DNA of 64,000 nt from Hyphomonadaceae bacterium (GCA_030697555.1 JAUYPV010000070.1:1-64000), one strand, 5' to 3'; positions 47,683 to 56,060 are shown, counted from the first letter of the stretch. Notes: generated by a model not told the origin, from the letters alone. Translations and numbers: made by a program.

Positions 47683-48429
47683 CTACTCCACTTTCAGGGC
47701 CGGCGAGCTGCCGACGCGGCCGTCGGGGCGGGCGACCGCGAGCATGCGCTGGAAGGCGGGGCGCGCTTCCATCCTGTCCTGCCAGGCGGCGAGGTTCGGG
47801 TACTTCGCAATGTCCGCTACCTTGATGCGGTCAGCGTAGTCGCTCGGGAACCACATCATGATGTCGGCCGCCGAGAATTCGGCGCCGCCGAAATACTGAT
47901 GCGTTGCGAGGAAGTTGTCGGCGAACTTCATCGCGCGCTGGCCGTCCGTCTCCTCGCCACGAGGGGCGAGGTTGGTGGTCGCCCTTGCGGTGCGGTAGTC
48001 GGCGATGACGTCGGCGGCGAGTGAGCCTTCGGAGAAATGCATCCAGAGCAGGTGGCTGGGATAGTCGGGCGATTCCACTTTCGGAATCAGACGGCCGCCG
48101 CCTTCGCGGTCGAGGATGAGCTGCATGATCGCGGCGGATTCGGTGAGAACCTGGCCATGGTAGATTACAGTGGGCGCGACCGGCATCAACGGGCTGATCG
48201 CGCGGATGGCGTTCATCGAGCCGGTGAGGTCGCCGCGCTTGAATTCCAGCTTGTAGGGCAGCCCCAGTTCCTCGCAGAGCCAGACGATGCGTTCCGACCG
48301 CCGGCCTTCGAGGTGGTAGATGGTGAGGTGCGGCGAGGCTGATTTCGCCATGGGAGCGGGAGACTGGACGCAGGACGCCGGCGCAAGACACAGCGCCAGC
48401 CCGATGCATAGACCGCCGAGATGTTTCAT
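47683..48429 (-). CDS. Glutathione transferase fold with lipoprotein signal
   Basis: A 248-residue protein. The first 20 residues form a lipoprotein signal ending LAPASC, followed by a linker and then a full GST: HLTIYHLEGRRSERIVWLCEELGLPYKLEF (thioredoxin fold, about 34-63), APTVIYHGQVLTESAAIMQLILD and a helical C domain ending AADIMMWFPSDYADR..YPNLAAWQDRMEARPAF. GSTs of this branch are normally cytosolic, so an exported form is odd. Whether glutathione is available outside is unknown. It is divergent from leuC. Confidence 0.82.
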   Translation of the reverse strand: MKHLGGLCIGLALCLAPASCVQSPAPMAKSASPHLTIYHLEGRRSERIVWLCEELGLPYKLEFKRGDLTGSMNAIRAISPLMPVAPTVIYHGQVLTESAAIMQLILDREGGGRLIPKVESPDYPSHLLWMHFSEGSLAADVIADYRTARATTNLAPRGEETDGQRAMKFADNFLATHQYFGGAEFSAADIMMWFPSDYADRIKVADIAKYPNLAAWQDRMEARPAFQRMLAVARPDGRVGSSPALKVE

Positions 48430-48573
48430 GTTTCGTCCCCTGGTTGGGAAGACATTCCACTAAGGGCCGGAAGCCGTCCAGAACTCAATCGGGCGCCGTC
48501 GGGGCCTGCCTTTAGCGGAAGTCCCTGCAGGCACGACTTGCAGCCTCGCCCTGCCCCGAGCATATAGCCGGGC

Positions 48574-49992
48574 ATGAGTTCTTCGCCGAAACCCGGGCCG
48601 CGCACGCTTTACGATAAGATCTGGGACAGCCATGTCGTCAACACCGACAAGGCATCCGGCGAGAGCCTTATCTACATCGACCTGCACCTGATCCACGAGG
48701 TGACGACGCCGCAGGCGTTCGCCGGGCTGAAGGCCAATGGGCGAAAAGTACGGCGGCCGGACCTCACGCTGGCGGTGGCCGACCACAATACGCCGACGGA
48801 AAATCAGGCGCTGGGCCTGAAAGGCGTCAAGGATGCCGAGGCGCGCGAGCAGCTCGAGACGCTGAGCCGGAACGTCGCCGAGCACGGCATCGAATTCTTT
48901 CCGATGGGAGATATCCGGAACGGCATCGTCCACGTGGTGGGCCCCGAACAGGGCCGCACGCAGCCGGGGCTCACCATCGTGTGCGGCGACTCGCATACGT
49001 CGACGCATGGCGCATTCGGCGCGCTGGCGCACGGGATCGGTACATCCGAAGTCGAGCACGTGCTGGCGACGCAGACCCTGCGCACGCGAAAAATGAAGAA
49101 CATGGCGGTGCGTGTCGAAGGCCAGTTCCGGCCCGGCGTCGGCGCCAAGGATCTGGCGCTGCATCTCATCGCCATCATCGGGACGAATGGCGGCGCAGGG
49201 CACGTGATCGAATACATGGGCTCGGCCATCCGCTCCATGTCGATGGAAGGCCGGATGACGCTTTGCAATCTCTCGATCGAGGGCGGCGCGCGTGCCGGTC
49301 TGGTGGCGCCGGATGAAACGACGTTCGCCTACATGAAGGGACGCCCAGCTACGCCGAAGGGCGGACAGTGGGAAACGGCCATCCAGTTCTGGAAGACGCT
49401 GAAGTCGGACGAGGGCGCCAATTTCGACGAGGTGATCGACATCGACGCGGCCGATGTCGCGCCGACCATCACCTGGGGCACGAGCCCCGAGCAAGCCGCG
49501 CCCATCACGGCGAAGACGCCCGTGCCGTCGGAGATTCCGGATTCGGTGAAGCGCGACGCAGCAGAGAGAGCGCTTCACTACATGGGCCTCGAGCCGGGGC
49601 AGAAGCTGGAAGGGCTGAAGATCGATCGCGTCTTCATCGGCTCCTGCACCAACTCGCGCATAGAGGACCTGCGCGCCGCCGCTGAAATCGCCAAGGGCAA
49701 GCATGTGGCGGCAGGCGTGCGCGCCATGGTGGTGCCGGGTTCCGGTCTCATCCGCGCTCAAGCGGAAGAGGAAGGCCTCGACAAGGTGTTCCTCGACGCC
49801 GGCTTCGAATGGCGCGAACCGGGCTGCTCCATGTGCCTCGGCATGAACCCGGATATCCTCAAGCCAGGCGAGCGCTGCGCTTCCACCTCCAACCGCAACT
49901 TCGAGGGGCGGCAAGGCCGCGGCGGCCGCACGCACCTGATGAGCCCCGTGCTCGCGGCGAAAGCCGCGCTGGCCGGAGTGATCACGCAGTAA
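48574..49992 (+). CDS. leuC: 3-isopropylmalate dehydratase large subunit
   Basis: A 472-residue aconitase-family enzyme of leucine biosynthesis, interconverting 2- and 3-isopropylmalate. The [4Fe-4S] ligands are Cys358 (GSCTN) and Cys418/Cys421 (PGCSMC). The signatures [37 protein letters not shown] and GMNPD are present. It needs the small subunit LeuD, which is not found downstream within this window; instead a low-GC cassette follows after about 100 bp. Confidence 0.97.
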   Translation: MSSSPKPGPRTLYDKIWDSHVVNTDKASGESLIYIDLHLIHEVTTPQAFAGLKANGRKVRRPDLTLAVADHNTPTENQALGLKGVKDAEAREQLETLSRNVAEHGIEFFPMGDIRNGIVHVVGPEQGRTQPGLTIVCGDSHTSTHGAFGALAHGIGTSEVEHVLATQTLRTRKMKNMAVRVEGQFRPGVGAKDLALHLIAIIGTNGGAGHVIEYMGSAIRSMSMEGRMTLCNLSIEGGARAGLVAPDETTFAYMKGRPATPKGGQWETAIQFWKTLKSDEGANFDEVIDIDAADVAPTITWGTSPEQAAPITAKTPVPSEIPDSVKRDAAERALHYMGLEPGQKLEGLKIDRVFIGSCTNSRIEDLRAAAEIAKGKHVAAGVRAMVVPGSGLIRAQAEEEGLDKVFLDAGFEWREPGCSMCLGMNPDILKPGERCASTSNRNFEGRQGRGGRTHLMSPVLAAKAALAGVITQ

Positions 49993-50059
49993 GCGCGCAG
50001 CTGACACCGGCGGTTCACCCAATGTACGAGCAAATCTGCCACCATTGGCTGGCCTAGTC

Positions 50060-50088
50060 TTGTGCGAAGCGCCAGCCACGCGCATATT
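50060..50088 (+). promoter_or_regulatory. Candidate promoter of the low-GC cassette
   Basis: TTGTGC (50060-50065) and CATATT (50083-50088) are separated by 17 bp. A start seven bases on would fall on the ATG at 50095, so the mRNA may be leaderless; no ribosome binding site is seen before that ATG. Confidence 0.35.
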
Positions 50089-50094
50089 CGACGC

Positions 50095-50274
50095 ATGGCT
50101 GATACTTATCGCGCATCAAAAAAGAAGGATGCCTCCCCAAACGCATCAGTTTTGGGTAGAAGTGCAGCGACCGGAAAATTCGTTCAGCGGCCCGCTACGA
50201 GCAAAGGTGGGAAAACCACTTACAAAGCAGTTCGAGAAGCAACCACCACGGTGATTGAAAGCCGTAGGAAGTGA
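50095..50274 (+). CDS. Small basic protein (59 aa) of a two-gene cassette
   Basis: A 59-residue, Lys/Arg/Ser/Thr-rich protein. Its recognisable core is VLGRSAATGKFV..PATSKGGKTTYKAV (two blocks), a motif seen in small uncharacterised bacterial proteins of similar size. By my count its DNA is about half G+C, well below the flanking genes. Its stop TGA overlaps the GTG of the next gene (GTGA), so the two are translationally coupled. It may be an accessory or antitoxin-like partner of the downstream protein, but that is inference. An upstream GTG (50062) is an alternative start. Confidence 0.5.
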   Translation: MADTYRASKKKDASPNASVLGRSAATGKFVQRPATSKGGKTTYKAVREATTTVIESRRK

Positions 50275-50895
50275 CTCTGGGGGACTACGTCGCCAGACGA
50301 CGTTTTCATAAATTGCCCATTCGATGCCGAGTATCAGCCGATTTTTGAAGCGGCGGTCTTCGTAGTATTCGCCTGCGGCTTCAGACCACGATCAGCTCGC
50401 GAGCTGGACGATGGCTCCCAAACTCGCATTGATAAGCTGTACGGAATTATCGAAGAATGCAGATATGGCGTCCACGACATTTCGCGCACGGAGCTCGACA
50501 AGACTAACAGCTTGCCGCGCTTCAACATGCCGCTTGAACTGGGTATATTCCTTGGAGCTAAACGCTTCGGCGACGAAGACCAGCGCCAAAAGCGCTGCCT
50601 AGTCTTGGACGTTGAACGGTTTCGATATCAGAAGTTCATCTCCGACTTGGCAGGCGTTGATATCCATGGACACGCGGCCGACCCACGCCGTGTGATCGAA
50701 GTAATTCGAAACTGGTTGACCAATGTTTCCAGGCGCAAGCTGCCTGCGGCTGCACTTCTTTCGAAACTCCACGCGGCCTTTCTCCCTGACAAAGACAAGA
50801 TCGCCAACGAACTGGGCTTTGCGCCGACGGAGATTCCGTACGTCGATTTTGAGCGCATTGTGACTGAATGGTTGCTTAAAGCCCCTCCAGCTTAG
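50271..50895 (+). CDS. TIR/Rossmann-like protein, apparent frameshift near the 5' end
   Basis: The open frame from 50275 to 50895 encodes a clear protein but has no start codon of its own near the N terminus. The GTG at 50271 overlaps the preceding stop (GTGA) and is one base out of frame. If the G5 run at 50279-50283 held four Gs, the reading would be GTG ACT CTG GGG ACT.. and give a 207-residue protein. In that numbering: DDVFINCPFD (9-18), ACGFRPRSARE, IIEECRYGVHDISR (59-72), FNMPLELGIFLGAKRFG with Glu89, CLVLD, and YQKFISDLAG. The beta-strand/VHDISR/Glu pattern resembles TIR-type or deoxyribosyltransferase-like nucleotide folds. The sequence is lower in GC than the neighbours. Confidence 0.6.
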
Positions 50896-50919
50896 ATTTG
50901 CCGCACGGAACTTCTTCTG

Positions 50920-51354
50920 ATGACAAATGACTTCGCTAACCTTCCCATCACCGGCGGATGCCTGTGCAAGGCGGTGCGCTACAGCGTGTCGGGTGAGCCG
51001 ATCGTGACGCGGCAATGCTGGTGCAGGCTGTGCCAGTATGTCGGCGCGGGGTCTTCGACCGTGAACGTGGCGTTCGAAACGAAGCACGTGACGATGACCG
51101 GCGAGGTGCGGAAGTTCGAGTCCGTCGCTGATTCGGGGAACACATTGCTGCGTGGATTTTGTCCCGCATGCGGAACGCCCGTGACCAGCGAGGCGGTGAT
51201 CCGCCCCCACCTGGTGTTTATCCGAGCGGGAACGCTGGACGATCCTTCCATTGTCGCGCCTGTGATGAACATCTGGACGAAACAGGCCCCGCAATGGGTC
51301 CTTCTTGATCCGGATTTGCCGATGGTCACGGGACAACCGCCGCCGGCTGCATAA
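50920..51354 (+). CDS. GFA-family (glutathione-dependent formaldehyde-activating-like) zinc protein
   Basis: A 144-residue protein with the GFA fold. The zinc-binding cysteines are in GGCLCKAVRY, RQCWCRLCQ and GFCPACGTPV, the usual CxC, CxC-x2-C and CxxC arrangement. Family members include glutathione-dependent formaldehyde-activating enzyme and others of unproven role. It follows the cassette by 25 bp on the same strand, but GC returns to the chromosomal level here, so it is probably not part of the cassette. Confidence 0.88.
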   Translation: MTNDFANLPITGGCLCKAVRYSVSGEPIVTRQCWCRLCQYVGAGSSTVNVAFETKHVTMTGEVRKFESVADSGNTLLRGFCPACGTPVTSEAVIRPHLVFIRAGTLDDPSIVAPVMNIWTKQAPQWVLLDPDLPMVTGQPPPAA

Positions 51355-51522
51355 ATCCGGCGCGTCAACCTGTCCGCGCAAAAATCGTTAATTCGAGCGC
51401 GCATCGCGCGATCCCGGTTGAGGGAACGCCTGCGACGGATTACCCTCCTGTCCGGGCCGCCAAATTTCGGCCCAAGTCTGCAGGCTTTTCCACTGGGGCC
51501 AGGGGACGCAGCCGGGATCTTC

Positions 51523-52410
51523 ATGAAACGCGTCCTGCTTGCCCTACTGCTTGTTGTCGCCGCCGGCCTGATGGTGGCAGGCCCCCAGCTCCGCAAAGCG
51601 TTCGCCGCCACCCATGTCGAGGTGACAGTCGCCCCCGGCGAGCTGCATCCGTCCGCACAGGCCCTCAACTTCCTGCTCGCCCCGCCGGGCGACACGGACA
51701 AGAAGGGCAAGGCGATGAAGCTGTGGGCGACCTACTATCACATGCCCACGCTGCGCCCGTCGCTTTCCAACATCACCGCGAGACCTTTGCTGGGCCGGAA
51801 CGGCAAGGCGATCTCGCCGCCGCTGTCGGTGCAGGATTGGTGCGATGCGGCGATGCAGGGATCGGTGTGGGTCGACAACGGCGTCGAGGAACCCACGGCC
51901 TACATGTATGTCGACAGCCGCGGGCCCGAGCAGAACACTTGCGACAAGTATTTCGGCGAGCTTTCGGTGAGGATCAAATCGGCGACCAGACGCTCGCGCT
52001 TCATTGCCTTCCATCATCCGCAGGCGTGCGACGTACGGCCGATTCCGCTGATGGCGTTCCGCACGATCGCGGTCGATCCGGACAAGATCAAGATGGGCAC
52101 CGTGCTCTATGTCCCCGCCCTGCGCGGCCTCGGCTTCTGGGACAATGGCGAACTCTACGCGCATGACGGCTATGTCGTCGCCAGCGACCGTGGCGGCGCC
52201 ATCGAGGGCAATCATATCGACATGTTCGTCGACAACGCGGCGGGATCGCCCTTCCCGGACGTGGTGCGTTCGAACCCGCGCCACACGTTCGAAGCGTTCG
52301 TGATGGACAAGAATTCACCCGCGGCCAGGGCGCTCAAATCCGCTCACGAAGTGGTCTGCAAGGACGTGAAGCCGGGCGCCAAATACAAGCCGAAGCCCAG
52401 CAGCATCTAG
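51523..52410 (+). CDS. 3D-domain protein (MltA C-terminal-like), first of a tandem pair
   Basis: A 295-residue protein anchored or exported by an N-terminal hydrophobic segment (about 4-20). The C-terminal half is a 3D domain: IPLMAFRTIAVDPDKIKMGTVLYVPALRG, HDGYVVASDRGGAIEGNHIDMFVD, the last holding the catalytic-type Asp pair seen in lytic transglycosylase MltA and in Rpf/YabE-type 3D proteins. It shares most blocks with the next gene (LKLWATYYH, SPPLSVQDWCDAAMQGSV, DSRGPEQNTCDKYFG). It may cleave peptidoglycan. The frame is open further upstream to 51418. Confidence 0.8.
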   Translation: MKRVLLALLLVVAAGLMVAGPQLRKAFAATHVEVTVAPGELHPSAQALNFLLAPPGDTDKKGKAMKLWATYYHMPTLRPSLSNITARPLLGRNGKAISPPLSVQDWCDAAMQGSVWVDNGVEEPTAYMYVDSRGPEQNTCDKYFGELSVRIKSATRRSRFIAFHHPQACDVRPIPLMAFRTIAVDPDKIKMGTVLYVPALRGLGFWDNGELYAHDGYVVASDRGGAIEGNHIDMFVDNAAGSPFPDVVRSNPRHTFEAFVMDKNSPAARALKSAHEVVCKDVKPGAKYKPKPSSI

Positions 52411-52578
52411 GCCAGTATCCGGGCCAGTAAACCTTTCCGTAACCGCTCCGGCCCCTTCGCTGGGGGCGTGAAAACGTTCGACGCCATATTTGGGCCCAGA
52501 TCGGACGGCCTCTCGGACGACGAGGGGGCCGCAGGCAAAGGCGCACGCCGCTTTGCCTGGAACCTGAAGGACAGGTCA

Positions 52579-53409
52579 GTGAGACGCTTCGCCTTCGGCC
52601 TGATGATCGCCGTCACCGCGTGCGCGACTGCATCGAGCCCTGTCGCGCGTGCGCCGACCGAGTCCGTGTTCACGCCGCCCGTTCGCGCCATGGCGTTCGC
52701 GCTCGATGCGCCGCAGCCGCAGGCGCTCGGTCCCGATCTCAAGCTGTGGGCGACGCACTATCACACGCCCATCGTCACGCCCGCGCCCAAGGAAACCTCG
52801 GCAGCGTTCTCGCTGATCAACCGCTCGGGCGAATCGATCTCGCCGCCGCTCAGCCACAAGGACTGGTGCGAGGCGGCACTACAGGGATCGGTGTCGGTGA
52901 AACAGGGCCGGAAATCGACCGCCTATGTATTCGTCGATGCCGGCGGGCCGGAGCAGGCAAACTGCGACGAGTTTCTCGGCAACCTGTCCGACACCGTGAA
53001 GACAGCGACACGGCGCGCGCGGTTCAAGGCGGTGGACCATCCGCTGGGCTGCGGCGTACGCAACATTCCGCTGATGCCGTTCCGCACCGTTGCGGTTGAC
53101 ACCTCGATCATTCCGATCGGCAGCGTGATCTATGTGCCGGAACTCCGCGGCCGCGCCTTCCGCCATGACAGCAAGGACATCGTGCATGACGGCTATCTGT
53201 TTGCTGGCGACCGTGGCGGCGCGATCCGCGGCAAGCACATCGACGTCTTCATGATCGACCAGAAGGACATCCCGTTCGAGGACATCTTCGCCTCGACCTC
53301 CTCGCGTACTTTCGCGGCGCATATCGTGGCGGACGACGATCCGGTGGCGGTTGCCGTGCGCGAGAGCCAGTCCGGCCAGTGCAATGAGACCTCCGTAACG
53401 CCGAATTGA
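52579..53409 (+). CDS. 3D-domain lipoprotein, second of a tandem pair
   Basis: A 276-residue protein. The chosen GTG start at 52579 gives a lipoprotein signal (FGLMIAVTAC); the longer frame from 52468 has a non-signal N terminus. Its blocks LKLWATHYHTPIV, SPPLSHKDWCEAALQGSV, DAGGPEQANCDEFLG, IPLMPFRTVAVDTSIIPIGSVIYVPELRG and HDGYLFAGDRGGAIRGKHIDVFM match the upstream neighbour, so the pair arose by tandem duplication. The 3D domain suggests peptidoglycan lytic transglycosylase-type activity. Confidence 0.8.
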   Translation: MRRFAFGLMIAVTACATASSPVARAPTESVFTPPVRAMAFALDAPQPQALGPDLKLWATHYHTPIVTPAPKETSAAFSLINRSGESISPPLSHKDWCEAALQGSVSVKQGRKSTAYVFVDAGGPEQANCDEFLGNLSDTVKTATRRARFKAVDHPLGCGVRNIPLMPFRTVAVDTSIIPIGSVIYVPELRGRAFRHDSKDIVHDGYLFAGDRGGAIRGKHIDVFMIDQKDIPFEDIFASTSSRTFAAHIVADDDPVAVAVRESQSGQCNETSVTPN

Positions 53410-53490
53410 GAGCGGCGAGCTGCGGTGAGCGGGAAGACAGCCCGGCCCGGCCCCGCTAGCATCCACGGCAGTCAAAGGACGAGGATGCCC

Positions 53491-53928
53491 ATGAAGAAGA
53501 TGTTTGCTTCGGCCCTGGCGGCGCTCGCGCTCGCCGGAATTGCCCAGGCCCAGACGCTGGCTCGGCTCGACGCCAACACGGCAACTGCGGCCGAACTCGG
53601 GACCGTAAAGGAACTGACCGCGGCTCAGGTCCAGACGATTACCTCGAAGCGGCCTTTCGCCGGCACAGCGGCGTTCGATGTAGCCCTGGGCGCGGGCCTT
53701 TCGGCGGAACAGAAGACGGCGCTCTATTCGAAGGTCTTCGTGCCGATCGATCTCAACAAGGCGACGCGCGAGGAGATCATGCTGATCCCCGGCATGACGC
53801 GGCGTATGGCGCACGAGTTCGAGGAATACCGGCCCTACACCTCGCTCGCCCAATTCGACAAGGAGATCGGCAAGTATGTCGATGCCGCGGAAGTTGCCCG
53901 CCTCCGGTCTTATGTTGCGTTGAAATAG
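53491..53928 (+). CDS. Secreted helix-hairpin-helix (ComEA-like) protein
   Basis: A 145-residue exported protein with a signal peptide (MKKMFASALAALALAGIAQAQ, split at about 20). Two helix-hairpin-helix units follow: LDANTATAAELGTVKELTAAQVQTI and IDLNKATREEIMLIPGMTRRMAHEF. ComEA-type proteins bind DNA in the periplasm, while others serve only as structural domains. No competence genes are nearby. GAGG is six bases before the ATG at 53491; an ATG two codons earlier is possible. Confidence 0.75.
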   Translation: MKKMFASALAALALAGIAQAQTLARLDANTATAAELGTVKELTAAQVQTITSKRPFAGTAAFDVALGAGLSAEQKTALYSKVFVPIDLNKATREEIMLIPGMTRRMAHEFEEYRPYTSLAQFDKEIGKYVDAAEVARLRSYVALK

Positions 53929-53931
53929 TCT

Positions 53932-54498
53932 CTAGGTCTTTTGCCTTGCTGGAACGAAGCGCAGCGCGAGCAGGATCGCGATGATCACGGCGTGGACGAT
54001 CGCAGCCATTGGATCGAAGGCAGTGAGCAGCCAGTGCGCGGCCGTCAGGATCGCGCCGGCGTAGACAAACCAGTGCAGCCGTTTCCATCCTGATTTGAGC
54101 CAGCGCACCGAGATGTTGTTGCTGGTGAGCGCCAGGGCGAGAAAGATGGCCAAAGCTATCCAGCCGGTGAGCAAGCCGGGTTCGACGCCTTCCTTCCAGA
54201 TCAGCGCGGCGTCTGCCTTGCGCAGTAGATAGGCGCCGAGGTGTCCGGCGGCGTAGCCGAAGACGGCGACGCCGAGATCGCGCCGCCGCTTTCCCAGCCA
54301 GGCGCTGAACTCGCCACGGATGACGCGCCGCAGCGGGCTCACCGCCAAAGATACGATCAGGAGCCAGACAGAAATGTCCCCGCTCCAGTGAATGAACTCG
54401 CCATAGCTGACGGCGCTGGCGGCGTAGCGCTGCACAAGCAGAGCGCCGGGCGCGGCAAGAATGATCCACAGCACGGGAGCGCCAGCCAGGATTTTCAT
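53932..54498 (-). CDS. MsrQ/YedZ-like ferric reductase transmembrane protein
   Basis: A 188-residue membrane protein with about six hydrophobic spans (5-25, 45-60, 78-95, 110-130, 142-160 and 165-182). Conserved histidines in the spans (HWSGD, GHLGAY, LHWFVYAG and HWLLTAF) are the haem ligands of the ferric reductase-like domain. MsrQ passes electrons to the periplasmic methionine sulfoxide reductase MsrP. No msrP gene lies in the window, so the partner must be elsewhere or different. The upstream neighbourhood is a divergent gap holding a strong hairpin. Confidence 0.8.
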   Translation of the reverse strand: MKILAGAPVLWIILAAPGALLVQRYAASAVSYGEFIHWSGDISVWLLIVSLAVSPLRRVIRGEFSAWLGKRRRDLGVAVFGYAAGHLGAYLLRKADAALIWKEGVEPGLLTGWIALAIFLALALTSNNISVRWLKSGWKRLHWFVYAGAILTAAHWLLTAFDPMAAIVHAVIIAILLALRFVPARQKT

Positions 54499-54877
54499 GG
54501 GCCTCTTTTCTACGTCATAGCCTTGGGGCGAACACAGCATCGCGAGGCGCGCCCGGCAACCGACGCAGCCTCTGGGCAGGCTTTCGGCGTTGGACGCGCA
54601 TGGCGGCGGCGGCATGGAAGAAAGCGCACCCGTAGCAGCGTGATATCTGCTTCATGATGCGGGCGTAATTTACCACCGCGACCGTCGCAAATGCGGGAAA
54701 AATCCGGCTCAAACCAAACGGCCCGGACGGCTTCCGTCCGGGCCGCTTTCATTGCGGCGCCGCGAATGGTTACCGGCGCTTCGCGAATTGCGGGGGCGGC
54801 CTAAGCCCGCCCTTAGCCGAACGCGGCGGAATGTCACGTGTGGGGTCTCGGATGTTCTCGCTCGAAGGATTCTGACC
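54499..54877. other. 379-bp gap between divergent genes
   Basis: I see no supported gene. It contains the strong hairpin at 54719-54745. The short minus-strand frames here (46-80 aa, Cys/Arg/Ala-rich) have no ribosome binding site I trust. A small transcript ending at the hairpin is possible, because a terminator is not needed between genes that both read outward. Confidence 0.5.
54719..54745. terminator. Strong 12-bp hairpin in a divergent gap
   Basis: CGGCCCGGACGG (54719-54730) and CCGTCCGGGCCG (54734-54745) are perfect complements with a 3-nt loop, followed by CTTTCATT on the plus strand. Shape and stability match an intrinsic terminator with a weak T-tail. Its position, 133 bp before the receiver gene and 220 bp after the divergent msrQ-like start, has no obvious gene to terminate. 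Confidence 0.55.
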
Positions 54878-55438
54878 GTGCGTTCGTCGCAAGCCAAAAA
54901 ACCTGTCTGGCCATTCGTGGAAGCCGCCGCCGATGCGCCCGCGGACGCGCCGCCGCCGGAGGACGCGTTCGACTCGTTCGGACCGATCAGCGACATCCGC
55001 AAGGCGCTGAACCGTCCGGTGAAGCCGCCGGTCAGCCAGGCGCCGCACGACTTTACGCGCATTCTCGTCGCCGAGGATGACGCCTATCACCGCCGCGTGC
55101 TCCGCATGCTGCTGAGCAGCCCGCGCGTCTCGATCATCGAGGTGGAGGACGGCCAGGCAGCGGTCGACCTGCTGGCGTTGCGCAGCTTCGACGCCGTGCT
55201 GCTGGATCTCACCCTGCCCCTGATGACGGGCGAGGACGTGATCCGCTGGGTGCGCCGCAGCCTGACGCCGTGGGCGGACATTCCGATCCTTGGCCTGGTC
55301 GAGGATTCGATGAAGCCAGAGGTCGGCCGCATGATGTCGATGGGCATGACCGACTGGACCGCCAAGCCGCTGGCCCGCCACCACCTGGCGGACAAGATCG
55401 TGCACCTGCTGCCGGGCCTCTACGACGCCGCGTTGTGA
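54878..55438 (+). CDS. Response regulator receiver protein with disordered N-terminal arm
   Basis: A 186-residue protein. Residues about 1-58 are Pro/Ala/Asp-rich and probably disordered. The receiver domain (60-183) has the acidic Glu66-Asp67-Asp68, phospho-acceptor Asp110 in LLDLTLP, and Lys163 in TAKPL. There is no output domain. The GTG start at 54878 is chosen because AAGGA lies nine bases upstream. It resembles single-domain regulators that work by protein contact; no kinase is adjacent. Confidence 0.8.
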   Translation: MRSSQAKKPVWPFVEAAADAPADAPPPEDAFDSFGPISDIRKALNRPVKPPVSQAPHDFTRILVAEDDAYHRRVLRMLLSSPRVSIIEVEDGQAAVDLLALRSFDAVLLDLTLPLMTGEDVIRWVRRSLTPWADIPILGLVEDSMKPEVGRMMSMGMTDWTAKPLARHHLADKIVHLLPGLYDAAL

Positions 55439-55603
55439 TGATCCAGCGTAGCTCTGGCAACTAGCGTCGCCGGCGACTTAGAAGCTCGAATGACCTCTTC
55501 ATGCCGGAAGCCGGTCATTGGCCCGTTCTCGTGAAGGGGCGGGAAATCGCCGAAAGGCGTCACTCGCGCTCTCGGCTACACGGCCCAATCTCTAGCCAGT
55601 AGT

Positions 55604-55879
55604 TCATCGCACCGTCTCCTTTTTTTTCGGAGCGGAGACGCGCCGCGTCTTGGCCTCGAACTTGGGCTTGGGCATGAGCCGGAAGCGAGTCTGGCACCAG
55701 GCGAAGTCAACACCGACGTCCAGCAAAGCATCGGAACGTCCGCACGGGCACGCAAATTCCATCACCGACACGACACGATAGGTCTCGCCAGCGACAAGGG
55801 GTACCGGTTCTCCCGTGACGTGGTTCGGTGCGACGTTGACGCATAGAACCAGATCGCCGGGGCCGACAGCATAGCTCAT
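55604..55879 (-). CDS. Small hypothetical protein (91 aa)
   Basis: A 91-residue protein. The N-terminal two-thirds form a compact beta pattern (VGPGDLVLCVNVAPNH, VPLVAGETYRVVSVMEFACPCGRSDALLDVGV) with three Cys close together (CPCG and an earlier Cys). The tail is basic (KFEAKTRRVSAPKKKE). The fold suggests a small KOW/SH3-like barrel, typical of phage-type hypothetical proteins. A start at 55879 is preferred because AAGGA is nine bases upstream; 55888 is possible. Function is unknown. Confidence 0.5.
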   Translation of the reverse strand: MSYAVGPGDLVLCVNVAPNHVTGEPVPLVAGETYRVVSVMEFACPCGRSDALLDVGVDFAWCQTRFRLMPKPKFEAKTRRVSAPKKKETVR

Positions 55880-56060
55880 GGCTTCCATTCCTTACGGCGA
55901 CGGGAAGGATAGACTCCGAACCGCAAGCGGCAAGCGCCATTTGCCTCTCAAGCGACGCAACGCGTCGATCTTGATCAATGAAACGGCCCACTTATTCAGG
56001 ACCGGCCATTTCCGCTATCTGTAGATCCCTGACGTGTTCGTGCCGAAGGCAACCGTTCGC

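Noticed and set aside
50920-51354. GFA-family gene as a third member of the low-GC cassette
   Set aside because: GC content rises to the chromosomal level and the protein is a common housekeeping-type family, so only the two preceding genes are grouped.
54510-54752. Short minus-strand frames in the divergent gap
   Set aside because: No ribosome binding site or family signal; composition looks random.
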